Of a stretch of DNA of 64,000 bases, positions 53,488 to 64,000 are shown piece after piece. Where the stretch lies: positions 251,777 through 315,776 of the forward strand of contig JACTAT010000200.1 of the NCBI GenBank assembly GCA_014526335.1. Reading direction: 5' to 3'. Within the stretch, counting starts at the first letter, position 1, and each line of letters starts with the position of its first letter. Below the pieces are notes generated by a model that saw only the letters and a program-made list of their open reading frames with translations, was not told the DNA's origin and did not search any database. This DNA is from Chrysaora quinquecirrha (Eukaryota > Cnidaria > Scyphozoa > Semaeostomeae > Pelagiidae). The position numbers were made by a program, and so were the translations under genes.

Positions 53488-54278
53488 TCTGGTATACCCT
53501 TAAAAATATCCAAATGCGTTTTTGCAAGCCATAAAGTGGACTTTCTATGGTTTGAACTATCCAAAAAGGGCATTCAACCTCAAACACGCTTGACCGATGC
53601 AATTCATTCTTACGAAAGGTCATTAATAAAGAAACAATTAAAAAGGTTTCTGGGCCTTGCAGGATTTTAGCGTGCCTTTATTCAAGATTTTGCCACAATG
53701 AGCCCACCCTTGAACAGTCTTACAAGTGACACAGTTGAGTTTAAATGGTCTGATGACTGTGAAAATGCATTCAAGCGATTGAAAGATGAACTGTCATCAG
53801 AGCCTGTTTCACAATTCCCGAAACTCAACCAACCCTTTGTCATAGAAGTTGATGCCAGTGACCTTGCAGTTGGTGGTGTTCCGTCTCAAATGGGCCCTGA
53901 CGATAAGTCCCACCCTGTTGCTTATTTCTCTACAGCTCTACAGAAATCTCAACGAAATTAGTCGGCAAAAGACAAAGAAGCATATGCTCTGGTCACTGCA
54001 GTCAGGCATTGGCATGTATACCTTGCTGGAACACAATTTCTTTTGAACTCTGATCACAACCCCTTGACCCACCTTCAGAATAAAAAAATCCCCTTGGCAA
54101 AATTGGACGCTGGTTATCCGAATTAGAAGAGTGCGATTATGAAATAAAGTATATACAAGGCAAAGAAAATGTGAAAGCTGACGCTTTATTCTGAACCACC
54201 GGTGCCTCTGACGTTCAACCAAATACTGATTTCGAGCACAAAATCTAGGCAAAGTTCACAGACAATGATAATTTTCAG
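53488..54278 (+). pseudogene. Gypsy 1 pol: RT end and RNase H
   Basis: LKISKCVFASHKVDFLWFEL and LKRFLGLAGF end the RT. The RNase H domain follows with FVIEVDASDLAVGGVPSQ and KSHPVAYFSTALQKSQRN. After a TAG come KDKEAYALVTAVRHWHVYLA and FLLNSDHNPLTHLQNK. The tail (IKYIQGKENVKADAL) is in a shifted frame. Gypsy resumes at 58783 beyond element B. Confidence 0.7.
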
Positions 54279-54649
54279 ACGAAGTTGTTGTTAAATTATT
54301 TTCAAACATCTCTTGGGTATTCTAGAATTATTAATAATGTACTGATAGGCATCTTGAGTAGGTGGGAGGTAGATGTACGAGTCCAGTTGTAGGCTTACTA
54401 GCACACTGGTGTCCGAGCGCAGTGAGGTCATCAGGTTGTGCTTTAGTGTGACGGTTTTTATGGATCTAGCATGCTGGTTTCTGCAACCTCAAGAGTTCCT
54501 GACTCCAGTGACATCATCAATGGGTCTCCAAGCACAGTGACGTCATCAGCTCGCGCTATAGTGCGGTGGTTTTTAAGATCTTGTCTGAAACCAATGGCCT
54601 CGTTTCCGATTTAACAACATTTGCAATCGGTTTGACTCTACAAGTTTCC

Positions 54650-54760
54650 AGAATGTTGCAGAAGATCTAAGAAACGGGAAAAACCTGCAATCTGATTCGT
54701 TAGAACTTTCTATAAGTTTCCAGAATGCTCCAGAAGATTCTAGAAACAAGAAATCCTACA
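54650..54760 (+). promoter_or_regulatory. Heat-shock-like elements in B left arm
   Basis: AAGTTTCCAGAATGTTGCAG (near 54642) and GAACTTTCTATAAGTTTCC, followed by AGAATGCTCCAGAAGATTCTAGAA (given as motif blocks at 54710-54747), keep the GAA/TTC 5-bp phase with more mismatches than in A. They precede the coding frame at 54870. Confidence 0.45.
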
Positions 54761-54869
54761 ATCTGATTGGTTAATAATTCGAACGTAGGGTTTGAATCGT
54801 TTATGAAAATCGAAGCGGAATAAGTTAGAAATTAATCATGAAAGAGAAGTAGTCAAGAAGCGGGTTCTC

Positions 54870-55516
54870 AATCAACTTCATCAAAGAAGAGAACTCGATT
54901 TTCTTGCGATGTTTGTCAGAAACACCTCAGCACAAGAATCAAAATGAGATGCCACATGATGTCTATACATTCAACTCCATCAATTATATTAACTTCTCAA
55001 ATTATATGTTGTGGAAAGTATTTACAACTACCTACATACATCAAAAACAAGCAAGCCGTCATCAATATTGAAAACAGAGACGATAAATGCTTCATTTGGG
55101 TAATCCTATCCGCCCTACATCCACCAGCAACAAACCCACAAAGAGTTGCAAAGTATTATCCATACACGGATGAACTTAATTGTGAAGGATTATCATATCC
55201 AGTAAAAGCAGACGATGAAAAGATGATTGATACATTTGAAATAAACAACAACATTTCAATCAACATCCATACAGATGAAGATGGCGAAATTGAACCAGTA
55301 AGAATAACTAAAGTTCATCATGAAAAACAAGTGCATTTGCTATTGGTATTCAATGAGGATGGCGAGAGTCACTATTGTTGGATAAAGGACTTTAGTCGTC
55401 TTTTCGCAGGTCGTGATGGCCACAAGTATCATGGAAAGCGGTTTTATTGTCCTCTATGCTGTTCGGGATGTACAACTCAAGAAAGATTGGAAAAGCATAA
55501 AAAGTTATGTAAATAA
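54870..55516 (+). CDS. C2H2 / Polinton-polymerase-N-terminal-like protein, left arm of B
   Basis: The frame opens near 54850. FSCDVCQKHLSTRIKMRCHM with SIH forms a C2H2 finger. Then come NKQAVINIENRDDKCFIWVI, SALHPPATNPQRVAKYYPY and ELNCEGLSYPVKADDEKMID, followed by a C-terminal zinc cluster ending LEKHKKLC. This order resembles the N-terminal region of large Polinton/adintovirus-type polymerase proteins. Only this part is present. No ATG lies in register before the finger, and M residues within it (54944) are the first. The function of the region is unknown. Confidence 0.55.
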
Positions 55517-55519
55517 AAG

Positions 55520-55984
55520 ACACGTTTTAATTTCTCCGAAACATTTTAGTACTACTTGTTTGAATACCAACATTAGAATATCTTTAAATTGTTTTAAAGT
55601 TGTAAAAATTTAGATTGTTGTAAGTTCTATAGAAATTGTTAAAACTCAATTAATGAAAATGAAGTTGGGGATTTACAAGATTTTTATATCTATTTAAAAA
55701 CTATAAAAGAATATACCAACAGATTAACAATTAGTATAATAAAAGAAGCGCATTCCTAAGTTGGCCTTTGGGGGAAATACAGAGGACCTTAATCCATGGT
55801 TTATAATACCCTTATATCATTTATATGTAAATATTATCTAAACATTACAATATATTGCCTATATACTCTATAGATAATAGCAATTTATTTATGGCATCGT
55901 TTTCAAAGAATGTTCACACAGAAACAAGGTTTTATTTCTAACAGACACCTAATGAAGAATAATTTCTAAACATTTTTTAGGTAT
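55520..55984. other. B interior, shared with element A
   Basis: Non-coding. From about 55790 it matches the region outside the C2H2 gene of element A (44865-45050), including TAATCCATGGTTTAT and the TTTTTTAGGTATAGC block. Confidence 0.5.
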
Positions 55985-56083
55985 AGCTATTTCTAGTTAT
56001 TTCCATAGTATTGGAATAATTGAGTACTAACATATTCAACTTCTTTCACACCAGCATCCTCAGAATTACTAGCCTGCGTGCAG
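55985..56083 (-). pseudogene. Remnant of element A C2H2 acidic protein in B
   Basis: The minus strand reads ASNSEDAGVKEVEYVSTQLF and QYYGNN, the last 28 or so codons of the element A protein with several changes. Upstream codons are missing at a breakpoint at about 56084. Confidence 0.65.
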
Positions 56084-57535
56084 CCTCAACTGATCTAACT
56101 GGAAAAGTAGAGTCTGCGCAACAATGAACGAAAGCTTGTACGGGCCTCTTTTTCAAACGAACCCAAGCGGTAAATCTTTTGTATGTCTATTGTTTACTAA
56201 CCAATCAGCTCCGGTTGGCAAAAAACTGCCAACCAGAGCTTATTGGTCAAATGCTAATTTCATTGTTTTAATATAATCGCGCCACGTAGACACGGCTGGT
56301 TTGCGTCACTCGATCACTTTCTTTGCCAAAACAAAATGGCGAATGTGTGCTTGGTTGCTGCACGAAAATGTTTGTTGGAGTAAAGGTGGTTTACCAGAGA
56401 TCTACCTTACGAAAAGCACTATTTTGATCAATTGAAGCCATGGCAAGAATAGAAACAAGCACGACATGGATTTTCCAAAGCGAGTTGTTTATTTCTGGGC
56501 ATCTAGACTAGATAGTAGTCTAGCCTATACTCCTCTTACTTGGTTTATCAGAAGAGGGTGCACCCAGTGTCCCTGTGCACAACAAAGAACAAAAAATACA
56601 GATAGTAAGATTTAACTTGACTTGTCTTGTCTGGTAGATTACATGCATTTAACTTAATCAATATAAGTAATTACAATACCTCGTCAAATAAATTTTCCAT
56701 GTTAAAAAGTAGCCCTAACAGCTGTGATGTTAGTTATGTATAGGCAGTTTATGAAGGATTTACTACCAGTAAATGTTTGTGCCTTGTAGGCACACATTTT
56801 TGAAAGTTTATGCTGTTTTTATTTCCTTTGAATGTAAGTCTTTCTTCAGAAACTAGAATCATTCACTCAACCATTTAAATCTTTGCAATCAATCTAGGGC
56901 AGCAAAAATCCTAATATTTTTGTCACCTTCCCAAAGCTGTCTTGTTTCAATGTTTACAAACTGAAAACATGAAGTGTTGATACTAATAATGTGACATCCA
57001 TAATTATTGTCAGATTATTTTTCAGTGCTATTTAAGAGAAAAGAACACCAACTTCACCTTTTAAGATATGGTGAACAGTTTGCAAGCCATCCTTAACTTT
57101 GCACCTTATTTATCCGTGCCTTGGTTTAGTTTTATGGTTTAATTAAATGTACATTCACTCAGTATTTGGTCATTAAAATTAAATCTAAAAACTGAAACTG
57201 GTAGCAAATGACAAAGCTTGCTTGTGGATTAGGTGAAGGCAGTACTGGTATCAACCAAAAAGCAGAAAAATGTCTGTCAAATCAAATCTATGAGAAGACC
57301 CATAGCCTACAATATTGACAAACTTTTTTGAAGTTACTAACTATCAAAACACCAGAAAAATCCTTGTAATACACTGCAAAAATTCATGGCACTTTCATCA
57401 AAAAATTATAAACCAAAGACAAAAATCACAGTTAATTGAAGAATAACTGGGACTGAGATGGATGCATATTTTGAATCTAATGAATACTGTAAGTCAAGTA
57501 GGTACCAAAAAAAGTTCAAACTCTACATTTCAAGC
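56084..57535. other. Non-palindromic interior of B
   Basis: I recognise no gene. It contains the 56200-56247 hairpin. The sequence is unrelated to element A as far as I can see and may be a separate insertion or flanking DNA trapped between the arms. Confidence 0.35.
56200..56247. repeat. 21-bp hairpin
   Basis: ACCAATCAGCTCCGGTTGGC and its near-perfect inverse are separated by AAAAAC. The stem is long and G/C-richer than its surroundings. It could be a MITE end or an RNA hairpin. Confidence 0.45.
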
Positions 57536-57538
57536 CTT

Positions 57539-58200
57539 TTATTTACATAACTTTTTATGCTTTTCCAGTCTTTCTTGAGTTGTACATCCCGAACAGCACA
57601 GAGGACAGTAAAAACTAAAACGCTTTCCCTGATACTTGTGGCCATCACGACCTGCGAAAAGACGACTAAAGTCCTTTATCCAACAATCGTGACTCTCGCC
57701 ATCCTAATTGAATACCAATTGCAAATGCACATGTTTTTCACGATGAACTTTAGTTATTCTTACTGGTTCAATTTCGCCATCTTCATCCGTATGGATGTTG
57801 ATTGAAATGTTGTTGTTTATTTCAAATGTATCAATCATCTTTTCATCGTCTGCTTTTACTGGATATGATAATCCTTCACAATTAAGTTCATCCGAGTATG
57901 GGTAATACTTTGCAACTCTTTGTGGGTTTGTTGCTGGTGGATGTAGGGCGGATAGGATTACACAAATGAAGCATTTATCGTCTCTGTTTTCAATATTGAT
58001 GACGGCTTGCTTGTTTTTGATGTATGTAGGTAGTTGTAAATACTTTCCACAACGTATAATTTGAGAAGTTAACATAATTGATGGAGTTGAATGTATAGAC
58101 ATCATGTGGCATCTCATTTTTATTCTTGTGCTGATTGGTTTCTGACAAACATCGCAAGAAAATCGAGTTCTCTTCTTTGATGAAGTTAATTGAAAACCGG
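57539..58200 (-). pseudogene. C2H2 / Polinton-polymerase-N-terminal-like protein, right arm of B
   Basis: Inverted copy of 54870-55516. It has the same finger (CDVCQKPISTRIKMRCH) and the same NKQAVINIENRDD core. A TAG after LQLVFN (57704) interrupts it, then DGESHDCWIKDFSRLFAG and the C-terminal zinc cluster follow. It has fewer indels near the start than the left copy. Confidence 0.55.
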
Positions 58201-58782
58201 CTTCTTGACTACTTCTCTTTTCATGATTAATTTCTAACTAATTCCGCTTCGATTTTCATAAACGATTCGAACGCTACCTTCGAATTATTAACCAATCAGA
58301 TTGTAGGATTTCTCGTTTCTAGAATCTTCTGGAGCATTCTGGCAACTTCTAGAAAGTTCTAACTAAACAGATAGCAGGTTTTCTCGTTTCTAGGATCTTC
58401 TGGAACATTCTGGAAACTTGTCGAGTCAAAATGATTGCAAATGTTGTTAAATCGGAAACGAGGCTATCAGTTTCAGAGAAGATCTTAAAAACCACCGCAC
58501 TATAGCGCGAGCTGATGACGTCACTGTGCTTGGAGACCAATTGATGACGTCACTGGAGTCGGGGACTCTTGAGGTTGCAGAAACCAGCATGCTAGATCCA
58601 TAAAAACCGTCACACTATAGCACGACCTGATGACGTCACTGCGCTCGGACACCAGTGTGCTAGTAAGCCTGCAACTGGACTTGTACATCTCCCTCCCACC
58701 TACCCAAGATGCCTATCAGTACGTTATCAATAATTCTAGAATACCCAAGAGACGTTTGAAAATAATTTAACAACAACTTCGT

Positions 58783-60150
58783 ATCAAAAATGGGTTATTA
58801 AGTAAATCAAGGCCCCTGTGATCCCACCATCATTAAAGAAATTAATTCTGTGTGAGTACGATGATATCGCACATTTTGGAGCGGACAAGTTATATGCATT
58901 ATTGAAGGATCGATTTTATTGGCCAAATATGTTCAGCTAAATCAAGTCATTCGCATTGGCTTGTGATACATGTCAAAGGACAAAATGTGACACTTGGCCT
59001 CCTAAAGATCCCATTGTCAAAATGTACATCCCTAGTGCGCCTATGCAATTTATTTCCATAGATATTGCATATTTGCCATAAGACATTAGAGCTGATCAAT
59101 ATGTTTTACTTATTGGTGACATTTTCTCAAAGCTTATTTCCGCTGTTCCGTTAAAGGATCAGACAGCTCCAGTTATAGTCGAAGCAATATTGAACCATCG
59201 GATCTATATCCATGGCGCACCTTATCATCTACTATCCAACCAAGGCTCGAATGATGATGGGAAACTCATGCACGAGATCTGCAACACGTTAGGAATTGAA
59301 AAGAGATGCTTCAGCCTACCATAGCCAAGGTAACAGCAATGCGAACGCAATTTATATACTATCAAGGAAATGATTAGAGCTGTGTTACTCCATCGTCGTT
59401 TCCCACAGTCACAATGGAGAAAACTTTTACCGAATTTAGTGTTTGCACCAGCCCAAGCAAAACAATGAAATGCGTACCCTATGACGTAGTATTCGGAAGA
59501 TCAGCTACCTTGCCGCAGGATATTGTTTTTCAAGATGTGTCGAAAGACAAATTAGAACAACCTCTTTCTGCAGGTGATTACGAGCACACTATTTCGTCTT
59601 CTTTAAACAAAATTTTCAATCAAGTACTGGAAACGTTGGAATTGAACAAACTCACAATGCGAAAACACTACAATCGCAATACATTTGTTATGGATTACCA
59701 ATTAGGACAGAAAGTATGGCTAAAAACTAAGTATTATAAGACGGGTGAGAATAAAAAAATAGCACCTTGAAGGACTATTCTACAACAGTTACCGAATGGA
59801 GTAAACTTCAAGATTTGAAGTTGAATAACGAAAAGAAAGTGGTTCACCATGATCCGTTATTGCCCGTCATAGCTAATGATGATGAATCATCCGCAGAAGT
59901 TTCAGACAATTCTTTTGTTCCTCAAGATCTAGAAAACGACAATGCGATTTCGTCGGACACAAGCTCATTCTTGGAAAGTGATTTAAAAGGAGCCGAAGAT
60001 GACAGCGTTGATTCGGAACCCGAAATGATAGACATGCCTTTACGGAGATGTTACCCGAGACGAGATAGACAAGCATGTTACCCGAGACGAGATAGACAAG
60101 CAAGACATCTCCCTGGAGCTATCTATCCCTATGAACACTTTCGCTGATTA
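58783..60150 (+). pseudogene. Gypsy 1 integrase
   Basis: IAHFGADKLYALLKDRFYWP and CDTCQRTKCD form the H2C2 zinc region. The core has FISIDIAYLP (Asp), a shifted LLSNQGSNDDGK (normally SDQGS, second Asp changed to Asn), and IKEMIRAVLLHRRFPQSQW. The frame at 59414-59770 holds KCVPYDVVFGRSATLPQDIV. The last frame (59767-60147) is an acidic tail ending in a duplicated PRRDRQA block. Many stops are present. Confidence 0.7.
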
Positions 60151-60199
60151 ATAAACGGTACTTTTAATGATTTTTGCCTTTTATTGTATTCCTAGTTTG

Positions 60200-60360
60200 T
60201 TAGAGGGGGAGAAATGTTAGGAGCATACCCCCCGTTTTGCTTGTACATAATTCCCTGTATTTGGTTTCCGCCCTCATTTGCTTGCTGTTCCAATAGAAAC
60301 CAAAAGTCACTGTCTTTTTCTGATATTTTATCTAATAAGAGAATTGTTCAGTTGAAACCT
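60200..60360 (+). repeat. Gypsy 1 polypurine tract and 3-prime LTR start
   Basis: AGAGGGGGAGAAA directly precedes TGTTAGGAGCATACCCCC at 60215, the usual order of polypurine tract and LTR. About 120 bp match the fragment at 41331-41452. The LTR end is not determined. Confidence 0.6.
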
Positions 60361-60784
60361 TTTTCAGGAAAAGGTAAGCTTATTTGGCTTATTTGAAATT
60401 GGTCAAAAGTTTATTTTTATGAAATATTCCTTAGGGCAGAGATATTTATCTTTTTTCCTTAATAAATGTTTGATTGAATTTCCTGCAATTTTCTGTTACA
60501 ACAATTTGTGTTTAAATTACAATAAATTTGTTACATTAATAAATTTAGATGGATGCTGACCATGCCAGCCATTGTTGTTCATTCACGAAATGGTTATTAA
60601 TTTCATACACTGTTAAATATTTAATACTACAAACAAAACTGTTTTATGTTGGGAACTCTGTCTCTTGTTGATGTTACATATGTCTTCTATATACTTCTCG
60701 TTTGATAAAATTTGCTTCTAGAAAACATATCGTTACTAACCTATAATTCGTTAGGTATCTACAGTTGAATTGTCAGAGAACTTG
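60361..60784. other. Unassigned, probably LTR remainder and flank
   Basis: AT-rich, no coding content. Confidence 0.3.
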
Positions 60785-61132
60785 TTGAAATGGAAACTTC
60801 TAGGATGGTGTACAGGTCGGTTAATAAGGAAGCGCCCAGTTGCCTCACAACTCTGTTGAAACGATTGTCAAATAATAGCGTCAAAGAGCTTTGTAACACT
60901 AATACAGACCTCAAGCTTCCTCTCTTAAAAACTTCAACTGGTCAACAGTTCTTTTGACAAAAGACTCTTGTTATAAAAGAGTGTGGAACAATCTGAGCGC
61001 TGAAGTCAAGACAGCGCCCATATGAATCGTTTTTCAAGACATTTTTAATTCATTGTTAATTCACAGGGCAGTTAGGAAACCATTTATGCTTTACCCTGTT
61101 AAAAGAATGTAAAATGAAATGAAATGAATGAA
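60785..61132 (+). pseudogene. LINE 3-prime end with ATGAA microsatellite tail
   Basis: Frames give RMVYRSVNKEAPSCLTTLLK, RLSNNSVKELCNTNTDLKLP and LLKTSTGQQF, then in changed frame VWNNLSAEVKTAP, a LINE ORF2 C-terminus. A 3-prime untranslated region and AAATGAAATGAAATGAATG (about 61108-61132) follow as the tail. Confidence 0.55.
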
Positions 61133-61462
61133 TTAACGGTGTGAGGATGCTGCGAAGGAGAGTTTTGGAATGCAGACTCAAGCTGTTAAGAACAATTATG
61201 TTGTGAAGTTTTGTTGTGTTTCACGTAGGATAAAGTATAAGATTGTTGAGGTTTTTAGTGTTAAGATGTAGAAAAGCAGACTTGAAGTTTCTTTATTTGT
61301 AATCAAGCCTCACGACGCCACAAATTTGGAGGCACCACCCGGATAGAAGTTGGATTATTGCTTGAAAACCTGTAAATATCGCTGTAAATATCACATAAAC
61401 ATGGCCTAACTGCGCTTTGTTTTGAAGTTGTTGAAATTTTGTTGATAATTTTACCTTTTTAA
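61133..61462. other. Gypsy 2 leader, possible LTR end and primer binding site
   Basis: CACGACGCCACA followed by AATTTGGAGGCACCACCCGG (61311-61343) looks like an LTR end and a PBS-type sequence ahead of gag. The 5-prime LTR limit is not determined and no second LTR lies in the window. Confidence 0.35.
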
Positions 61463-62240
61463 ATGCAAGAAGGAAATCCTGAAGGAGCTGCTGCAGCTCC
61501 AGAAGAAACTCACGAGGACGTTAGATCACGTTTTGGTTTATTTTGAAGGCCTGAGAAGTTTAAAATCGGGGAAGAATTTGATTTTTTTTACAGAAAATTA
61601 ATTTGTATTTTGAAGCAGTCGAAGTTACAGATGAAAAAAAGAGACGGCTTGCTTTATTGTTTAATTTGAACGAAGATGCCTTTAGACTGGCAGAAGGAGT
61701 ACCATTCGCTGCTGAAGGGGAAAGGAAATATGAAAGATGGGTGAATGAGCTAAAGACTCTATTCGAAAGGAATCAAACCTTGACGGAGAAACGATATAAT
61801 TTTCATAAGAGAAATCAGGCTGTAGGAGAAACAGTTGATTCTTTCGCAATTGGATTACGAGAGTATGGAGCAAAATGTGGTTTCGCAGGAAATGAGTACA
61901 ACAATAGATAAGTGGATCAACTTATTTTAGGACTCCTGGATAAGCAAACGCAGACTCGGTTGCTACAGAAGCCTCCACAGACACTGGACAAAGCTTTAGT
62001 TGTTGCCAGAAGGTTTAAAGCTGCGCAAAGTACTATGCAGACTTTGAGACCAAACACTTATGCCATGAGACCCAGGGCAAGGGCTGTCCGTGCTGAAAAA
62101 GTATGTTTCAACTGCAATCATTCAGGGCACATAGCTAAATACTGCAGAAAAGGCCAGTTTAATCCCTATAATCCTATGGTAAGGGAAAAATCTGCTTTAA
62201 TTGTCAGCAGCCAGGGCATATTTCACCTTATTGCCCATTG
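61463..62240 (+). pseudogene. Gypsy 2 gag with zinc knuckles
   Basis: It starts at the ATG at 61463 (QEGNPEGAAAAPEETHEDVR) and has a TGA after RFGLF. A frame change in a run of T at about 61590 leads to the capsid-like part with YERWVNELKTLFERNQTLTE and QAVGETVDSFAIGLREYGA. A TAG follows at 61909. The second half ends with CFNCNHSGHIAKYC (CCHC), and a second CCHC (CFNCQQPGHISPYC) is read in a shifted frame at about 62195. It is a typical Metaviridae gag. Confidence 0.65.
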
Positions 62241-63326
62241 AAAAAGAGTAGCATAGACAAGAATACTTTTATGCAGGGACAGTCAGAACAAAAGGATGTA
62301 GTTTGTTATCGTTGTGGAGAAAAAGAACACATGGCAAGAAATTTTGAAGCAAACTTGCAGGGGAAGAGTGAAGCAGGTGAAACTCCTTCAGCAAGTGGTG
62401 TGAAATCCAATGTTGGTTCTAAAACAAAGATCAGGTTATCTAGTGCTTCTCCAGTTGATAATAAAAAGACACCTGTAGTTGAAACTAAGATCAATGGGAA
62501 TGAAATTATTTGTGTATTGGATACAGGAGCTTCAATCTCTTTGCTGTCTAAAGAGAAATGGGAATCTGATTTTTCTGATAAACAGCTTGTAGCTGCTGAA
62601 ATTGTAGCCGAGACTGCAATAAACACACCAATGGGAGTTCTTGGAAAAATTACCCTTGGAGTCCAAGTGGCGGATAAAGAAAAGGAGCATGAGTTTTATG
62701 TTGTTTAGGATTTGGGTTCAGAGGTAATTTTGGGTCTTGACTGGATGTCGGAAATGAAGGCGTCTGTCGATTTTAATGAACAGTTATTGAAGTTTACTGA
62801 TGGTACAACTGAGCCTATATTATTACAAGTCATGGGGCTGCAAAATAGGATGATAGTTGTTTTGCAAGAAGATGTTGAAGTACCAGGCAGACATGAGATT
62901 GTTAGGACAGCCTTTCTTAAAAATCCTTGTGTTTCAGAGTGCATTTTAGAGCCAAATTTTGACTTGATGGATAATGTTGTCATGGTAGCTAGGGCCTTGG
63001 TTAAGCCTATTCAGCAGACAGTTCCAGTTCAGAATATAAACCAAGGACAGCTCCCAATAAAGCTTCAGAAAGGTCAAACTGTAGGACAATTGCAAGGAAT
63101 AGAAATACACAGAGAAGACCCCGTGTTAATTTATGATGATGGTTCTGAAAAGTTTGATTTTGATTTAAGTCACTTGCCATCAGAACAGCAGGCAAAACTG
63201 AAGGAACTTTTCAAACAATATGAAAACATCTTTGCAAGGAATATCAGTGAACTGGGAACAACACTAAAAGCTGAGCATGTAATTGATACTGGAGGGAGCC
63301 ATCCGATTAAGCACCCAATGTGTTGA
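62238..63326 (+). pseudogene. Gypsy 2 protease and RT lead-in
   Basis: A third zinc knuckle, CYRCGEKEHMARNF, has Phe for the last Cys. The aspartic protease follows with ICVLDTGASISLLSKEKW (DTG). A TAG at 62706 interrupts in frame, then VILGLDWMSEMKASVDF (ILGxDW) and the linker to RT, ending ELGTTLKAEHVIDTGGSHPI. A frame change follows before RT. Confidence 0.7.
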
Positions 63327-63349
63327 GAAAGGAAGTTGACAAACAAGTA

Positions 63350-64000
63350 TGAGAAATGCTCCATAGTGGAGTCATTAGGCCAAGTAAATCTACTTGGGCT
63401 AGTCCGATTGTGTTGGTGAAGAAGAAAGACGGGACATGGAGATTTTGTGTCAATTTCAGAAAGGTGAATGATGTTAATGTGAAGGACTCATTTCCTTTAC
63501 TGCAGATTAATGATTTGCTCGACACTTTGGCTGGCCAGAAATATTTCACGACGCTTGACTTGGCAAGTGGGTACTGGCAGGTGCCCATGGAAGAATCCAG
63601 TATTGAAAAGACAGCCTTTGTGATTCCAGGAGGCGGGCAGTTTGAATTTATCAAAATGGCATTTGGTCTCACTAACGCTGTGCCCACCTTTCAGCATCTG
63701 ATGTCAAATGTGTTGGCAGGCTTATTGAATAACAAATGTCTTTTTTATATTTATGATGTGCTAGTGGTTGGGAAAGATTTTGAAGAACATTTTGAGAATT
63801 TAAAGGAGGTGTTTCATGCAATTTCAAGTACAGGGTTGAGGTTATGTTCTTTCTAAAGCCTTCAAAATGTTCTTTTGCCAAGAAAAGTGTTAAGTTTCTT
63901 GGATTTGAAATTTCAGATCAAGGCTTGTTACCTGATGAAGAAATAACTTGTGTGATTCGTGATTATGTACCGCCAACAGATGAAACAAGTTTGAGAAGAT
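63350..64000 (+). pseudogene. Gypsy 2 reverse transcriptase (runs off window)
   Basis: Conserved blocks are GVIRPSKSTWASPIVLVKKK, DGTWRFCVNFRKVND, YFTTLDLASGYWQVPMEE (first Asp) and KTAFVIPGGGQFEF. The catalytic box reads FYIYDVLVVGKD, where YIDD or YLDD is expected, so the first Asp of the pair is Tyr. A TAA and frame change follow at 63856, and the frame then continues to the window end with KCSFAKKSVKFLGFEIS. Confidence 0.7.

Larger units (their letters stand above)
54279..58782. mobile_element. Foldback element B, relative of A (4,504 bp)
   Basis: Inverted arms of about 1.24 kb (54279-55519 and 57536-58782) flank about 2 kb of non-palindromic DNA. The arms share with element A the AGTAGG-type terminus (54356), CRE-like and TATAGYGCGA blocks, the GTTTCCAGAA motifs and the TTCGAATCGTTTAT block. 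Internally, 55770-56083 matches A 44865-45130. Each arm codes for the same C2H2 protein. No direct target repeat is visible. Confidence 0.65.

Noticed and set aside
1..64000. tRNA, rRNA and snRNA genes
   Set aside because: Scanning for A/B-box-like and other conserved motifs by eye gave no credible candidate.

Overview
This AT-rich eukaryotic window is transposable elements almost from end to end, and I found no convincing single-copy host gene. The mix points to an invertebrate animal, most likely a cnidarian, though a species cannot be named. It includes CR1-like LINEs, one with a 2A-like motif, and a Penelope element with a hammerhead-like motif. It also has THAP/YqaJ/SWIM (ISL2EU-type) DNA transposons, a two-gene P-like element, MULEs, Copia, Gypsy and giant foldback elements. 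Most genes carry stops or frameshifts.

1-9 kb: a 7.93-kb MULE (1041-8969) with a 9-bp target duplication. Its terminal inverted repeats are arrays of a 15-bp minisatellite, and its minus-strand gene reads protein kinase - linker - MULE transposase - SWIM zinc finger. 9-15.5 kb: a helicase-like fragment, a DUF6589-like fragment beside a second broken MULE transposase, and a decayed ISL2EU element (THAP/DDE gene facing a YqaJ-PHD gene). 15.7-18.65 kb: a decayed Copia element on the minus strand.

18.65-27.4 kb: two plus-strand CR1-like LINEs. The first is split by an unclassified ~1-kb insertion and an 827-bp TTAA-flanked (piggyBac-type) MITE. 28.4-39.9 kb: an 11.6-kb ISL2EU element with ~630-bp terminal repeats, itself inserted in a LINE. 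Nested inside it are a minus-strand LINE with a 2A-like motif and a 4,337-bp P-like element that carries a THAP transposase gene and a convergent intact C2H2 gene. Removing the P-like element and one target copy rejoins the host transposase frame.

40-52 kb: a Gypsy LTR fragment, a Penelope element, then a hAT-like gene fragment split by a 7,761-bp near-perfect palindrome (element A, 43970-51730). Element A has a 6-bp target repeat, long GATC-rich tandem arrays, a small C2H2 acidic protein, and terminal arrays of CRE and heat-shock-element motifs. 52-60 kb: LINE and ISL2EU fragments and a Gypsy pol split by a second, related foldback element (B, 54279-58782). Element B's arms encode a C2H2 protein resembling the N-terminal region of Polinton-type DNA polymerase proteins. 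60.8-64 kb: a LINE 3-prime end and a Gypsy gag-pol running off the window.

The strongest candidates for something undescribed are the kinase-transposase MULE and the palindrome family A/B with stress-type promoter motifs in its ends.
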